Assembly: GCA_021396245.1 (NCBI GenBank)
Contig: WNYE01000025.1
Span: forward strand, 248,001 to 312,000
Direction of reading: 5' to 3'
DNA from: Sporothrix humicola
Lineage: Eukaryota > Ascomycota > Sordariomycetes > Ophiostomatales > Ophiostomataceae
DNA length: 64,000 nt
The first letter of the stretch is position 1, and each line of letters opens with the position of its first letter. The notes beneath the pieces are model-generated. The model was not told where the DNA came from. It ran no database searches and saw only the letters and a program-made list of their open reading frames with translations. A program made the position numbers and the translations under genes. This document shows, piece after piece, positions 60,770-64,000 of the stretch.

Positions 60770-62543
60770 ATGGCTATGCGCCGCCTGGCCCACGTGCTGG
60801 CCGTCGATGCCGAGCCGGGGCTGACGTCGACGCAGCTGATGCTCACAAACCACGACTTGAAGCCCGTCGAGCCAGCGCGCCGCCAATGGGGCTCCTGGAA
60901 CTTTGTGGCGTTCTGGATCAGCGACGCGTTCAACATCAACACGTGGATGATTTCGGGGACGATGGTGACGGACGGCCTGTCGTGGTGGCAGTCGTGGATC
61001 TGCGTGTGGCTGGGCTACTTTATTGCTGCCAACTTTGTGTGTTTGACGGGCCGTATTGGCGCTGTGTACCACATTGGGTTCCCGGTGGTCAACCGCGCGT
61101 CGTTTGGCATCTGGGGCAGCCTGTGGCCCGTCTTTAACCGGGCGGCGATGGCGTGCATCTGGTACGGCGTGCAGTCGTACATTGGCGGCAACTGTGTTTA
61201 TCTGATGATCCGGTCGATCTGGAAGAGTTGGGTGAGTACCGGCCCCAAGTATTCAGAATGATTGTCTCCCTCAGCGAACTTGTCTAACAGCTACGCCGCA
61301 GGACCGCGACACGATTCACAACACATTCTCGCCAACGTCCGGCACGACGACTGCCGACTACGCCTCCTTCTTCATCTTCTGGCTCTGCTCGCTGCCGGCC
61401 CTCTGGTTCCCTGTCCACAAGATCCGCCATCTGTTCACGGTCAAGGCTTATTTTGTGCCCTGCGCCGGCCTTGCTTTCTTTATCTGGACGCTCGTCAGAG
61501 CCGGCGGCGCCGGCCCCGTCGTCAAGCAGGGCGCCACCATTTCCGGTTCAGCTCTCGGCTGGGCCATCGTCAAGGGCATCATGAGCAGCATTGCCAACTT
61601 TGCGACCCTGATTGTCAACGACCCCGATTTCACGCGCTTTGCCCGCCGGCCGCGTGACGCCCTTTTGCCCCAGCTTCTGACGATCCCTGTCAGTTTCGGC
61701 GTCACCAGCTTTATCGGCATCTTTGTCAGCTCCGCCTCGCAGGTCATCTATGGCGAGCCCATCTGGAACCCGCTCGACATGCTCGACAATTTTATCACCG
61801 ACGGCGGCTCCGCACAGCGCTTTGGCGTGTTTGTGATTGCCCTCGCGTTTGCCCTCGCGCAGCTCGGCACCAACATTGCCGCCAACAGCGTGTCGGCCGG
61901 CACCGATCTGACGGCCCTGCTGCCGCGTTTTATTAATATCCGCCGCGGCGGCTACATTTGCGCGGCGGTCGGCCTCGCCATGTGCCCTTACACGCTGCTC
62001 ACAAGCTCCAACCAGTTCACGACGTACCTGTCGGCCTACTCGGTCTTTCTTTCGTCCATTGCCGGCGTCATGGTCTCGGACTATTACGCCGTGCGCAAGG
62101 GCTATCTGGAAGTGCGCTCGCTCTACGACGGCCGCAAGGAGAGCCCGTACCACTACTTCAAGGGCTTCCACTGGCGCGCCTATGCCGCGTACATTGCCGG
62201 CATTCTGATCAACGTTGTCGGTTTTGCCGGCGCTGTCGGCACCCCAGTCCCCATCGGCGCCACCTACATTTACAACCTCAACTTTTTCGCCGGCTTCCTC
62301 GTCTCCTTTGGCGTCTACTGGCTGCTGTGTAGGCTGTGGCCGGTGCCGGCGTGCAGCGCCACGGGCAAGTGGATGGAGGTGGGCGACGCGATTGACGACG
62401 ACCTGCAGCTGGCCTACAGCGACAGCAACGGCGCCGGCCAGGCGTACAATTACGGCATGTACGGCGACAATGACGGCGACAAGTACGGCAACAACGCCGG
62501 CGTCGTCCCGGAGGACAAGAAGGACAGACAGCTGGATGTGTAG
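60770..62543 (+). CDS. NCS1-family nucleobase/allantoin permease
   Basis: Two exons, 60770-61231 and 61302-62543, with a 70-nt intron, encode 567 residues. It is a plasma-membrane nucleobase:cation symporter-1 protein, like uracil permease Fur4, allantoin permease Dal4 and their relatives. Family marks: the N-terminal PARRQWGSWNFVAFWISDAFN block, GFPVVNRASFGIWGS, ACIWYGVQSYIGG, LPALWFPVHKIRHLF, and a second-half LGTNIAANSVSAGTDLTALLPRFINIRRGGYI. The intron follows SIWKSW; the alternative upstream AG would break the frame. About twelve membrane helices. The substrate (uracil, uridine, allantoin, thiamine or other) is not clear. Confidence 0.92.
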
Positions 62544-62911
62544 CGGGTGAAGAGGGTCTTAATCTAAAATCAGCTTGGATTTACATTGTTGGAAGCTATG
62601 GTCATGATAGGATTGTAGTATCATTTTGAAAGTTTGAATGGAAACTTGTATGCATTAACGCTAATGGAAGTAAGATGAAGAAAAATAATGACGAGAAGAA
62701 AAGACTAAACAATGCACACCAAACGCCAGTCTGTTTGTTGACAGACGGATGAAATCAGAAAGAAAGGCAAAACAAAAGCAAAACAAAAGCCACCCCAGTG
62801 CAGAACAATTCGCTAGGGTATTTTTCCATCCTGCGCCGACCAACATGGGAAAAGACATCGAAAAGAAACAAACGAAGAAAAAAGAAAACAAAACAAAGGT
62901 AGACACAAGCC
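62544..62911. other. Spacer between convergent genes
   Basis: AT-rich 3' flanks of the NCS1 permease gene and the SUN-domain gene; no gene is seen. Confidence 0.5.
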
Positions 62912-64000
62912 CTACTCCACAACATCCGGCCGGTGCTGGCCGTACATCCGCAGCCGGTAGAAGCACGTGTGGTCCTGGTTGCCGTGGTTGGACACCGCGC
63001 GCACCACGATATGGTCCGTGATCGCGTCCAGCGTCTCGAGGTCGGGCGAAAGCCGGAAAATCTGCGCCTCGCCGCTGCCCTGGCCGGCCACGCCTTTGGC
63101 GCCGTTGGCCTCAAAGCTGAACTCGCCGACCTTGACAAACCCGTAGCCAAACAACTGGTCCTGCTCGTCCGTGTCCGGGAACTGGCTCATGCTCCAGTCC
63201 TGGAGCGGCCGCTGCTGTGCATAGTCGGTGATCTGGATCCACACTTCGAGATCCCGCGGTGTTGCGCCGGCATCGAGCGTGGCCGACTGGCTGATGTGTT
63301 CCAGGACCAAAAACTGCGGCAGGATCCGCAGGCCCAGCTTGATCGCGACATCCGTTGGTCCTTGCCGTCTACTGTAATCAATGCCGACACCACCCCGGGC
63401 ACTTCCTTTCGTCGCGCCGCACCAGCAGTCACCGTCCTGCTCCCACGGCAGGAACACGGCTGCCGCATATGGCCGTCCAGGCGCCAGGCGATTCTTTTTG
63501 CCGCCCGTCAGCTTGCCCACAATTGACTGCTTCGGTTCGTAGGTTGGGCTCGAAAAGTGGTGGTTGATCGTTGCGCCGTGGTGCTGCGTAAAGAAGTTGA
63601 CCTGCTGGATCAGGTCCGCGTCCCAGTGTGCCTTGATCTTGCCGCGCGCCATCGCCTCGAGCTGGGTGTCGCTGATAATCCGGCGCACGAGCTGGTGTAC
63701 TAGGGACGACACCTCAGCCTTGGTCATGCCGCCAGACACACCACCTCCAGCAACTCCTGTTGTGGACGGCGGTGCTTCAACCGGTGAGTTCTGGGCGAGT
63801 GAGAGGGCTGAAGCTGCCACTCTGGCCGCCTCCACAACTTGCGTCTCTAGATCGGCAATCTCGCCCTTGATCTCCAGCCGGTGCTCGACAAACGAGTTTT
63901 GCAGGTGCTGCAGAAACTCTTGCCGACTGACAAGCACCTGTTTCGCGCCGGGTGAGGCGGCAATCAGGCGCGCCAGCTTGGCCACCTGGCTCTCCGAAAG
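62912..64000 (-). CDS. SUN-domain nuclear-envelope protein (Sad1-like), C-terminal part, cut by window end
   Basis: The reverse-strand frame is still open at the window end, so the N-terminus is missing; about 360 C-terminal residues are visible. SUN proteins span the inner nuclear membrane and bind KASH proteins to link chromatin to the cytoskeleton. A helical region (VLVSRQEFLQHLQNSFVEHRLEIKGEIADLETQVVEAARVA) that could form a coiled coil precedes the SUN domain from about 62920 to 63500: GRPYAAAVFLPWEQDGDCWCG, FLVLEHISQSATLDAGATPRDLEVWIQI, GEFSFEANGAKGVAGQGSGEAQIF, then RAVSNHGNQDHTCFYRLRMYG. The family's closing C-YR-R-V/M-YG is intact. An extra stretch near ARGGVGIDYSRRQGPTD may be a loop or an unspliced piece. 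Confidence 0.88.
   Translation of the reverse strand, partial: LSESQVAKLARLIAASPGAKQVLVSRQEFLQHLQNSFVEHRLEIKGEIADLETQVVEAARVAASALSLAQNSPVEAPPSTTGVAGGGVSGGMTKAEVSSLVHQLVRRIISDTQLEAMARGKIKAHWDADLIQQVNFFTQHHGATINHHFSSPTYEPKQSIVGKLTGGKKNRLAPGRPYAAAVFLPWEQDGDCWCGATKGSARGGVGIDYSRRQGPTDVAIKLGLRILPQFLVLEHISQSATLDAGATPRDLEVWIQITDYAQQRPLQDWSMSQFPDTDEQDQLFGYGFVKVGEFSFEANGAKGVAGQGSGEAQIFRLSPDLETLDAITDHIVVRAVSNHGNQDHTCFYRLRMYGQHRPDVVE

Noticed and set aside
1..64000. CRISPR arrays, rRNA genes, bacterial operons, virus-like genes
   Set aside because: None seen. The repeats present are LTRs, one hairpin cluster and simple tracts, and the genes are intron-bearing eukaryotic genes.

Overview
The window is nuclear DNA of a filamentous ascomycete. 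The evidence is GC-rich coding exons set in AT-rich or pyrimidine-rich spacers, short introns (mostly about 49-72 nt, GT..AG, CTAAC-type branch points), a tRNA gene with an intron, and a set of typical Pezizomycotina genes (Zn2Cys6 regulator, MFS sugar transporter, GH7 and GH5 secreted hydrolases, cupredoxin, ARC-complex Arb1). The protein style suggests Sordariomycetes, perhaps Ophiostomatales, but I cannot fix the genus from this sequence alone. I rebuilt 21 protein genes (one cut by the right edge), one tRNA gene and one small LTR element.

Layout. 0.7-5 kb: OCH1-like glycosyltransferase, a GPI-type cupredoxin and tRNA-Ile(AAU). 5.5-13.5 kb: AFG1-type mitochondrial AAA ATPase, secreted leucine aminopeptidase, and a secreted endonuclease/exonuclease/phosphatase protein. 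14-18 kb: a Mob-family kinase activator and an MFS sugar transporter. 19-25 kb: a Zn2Cys6 factor, a phytanoyl-CoA dioxygenase-like enzyme and a Gfo/Idh/MocA oxidoreductase. 26-36 kb: PRP22 helicase, GH7 cellulase-family protein, tryptophanyl-tRNA synthetase and LCP5. 36.4-37.3 kb: a miniature LTR retrotransposon with no coding capacity. 38-47.4 kb: EMP70/TM9SF protein, CLP1, PMP3-like protein and Arb1. 47.4-51.7 kb: a large spacer without a recognisable gene. 51.7-64 kb: inositol polyphosphate multikinase, GH5 mannanase, SOF1, an NCS1 permease and the C-terminal part of a SUN-domain protein.

Two things stand out. First, the transporter, the Zn2Cys6 factor, the dioxygenase and the oxidoreductase lie in two divergent pairs. 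Their two promoter regions together hold ten copies of TCGGTT/AACCGA, where about one is expected by chance, so they look like a small co-regulated catabolic locus. Second, the 838-bp element at 36440-37277 has two 140-bp LTRs differing at one base, a 5-bp target duplication, and a primer site resembling the copia-type half-tRNA-iMet site. It is a recent TRIM-like insertion about 90 bp upstream of the LCP5 start codon.

Most other genes are housekeeping: RNA processing (PRP22, CLP1), ribosome assembly (LCP5, SOF1), translation (tRNA, Trp-RS), membrane traffic (EMP70), heterochromatin RNAi (Arb1) and inositol phosphate signalling. The secreted hydrolases suggest a plant-matter or polysaccharide-using life style. 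Exon borders were inferred by eye from splice signals, reading frame and family similarity; no transcript data were available.
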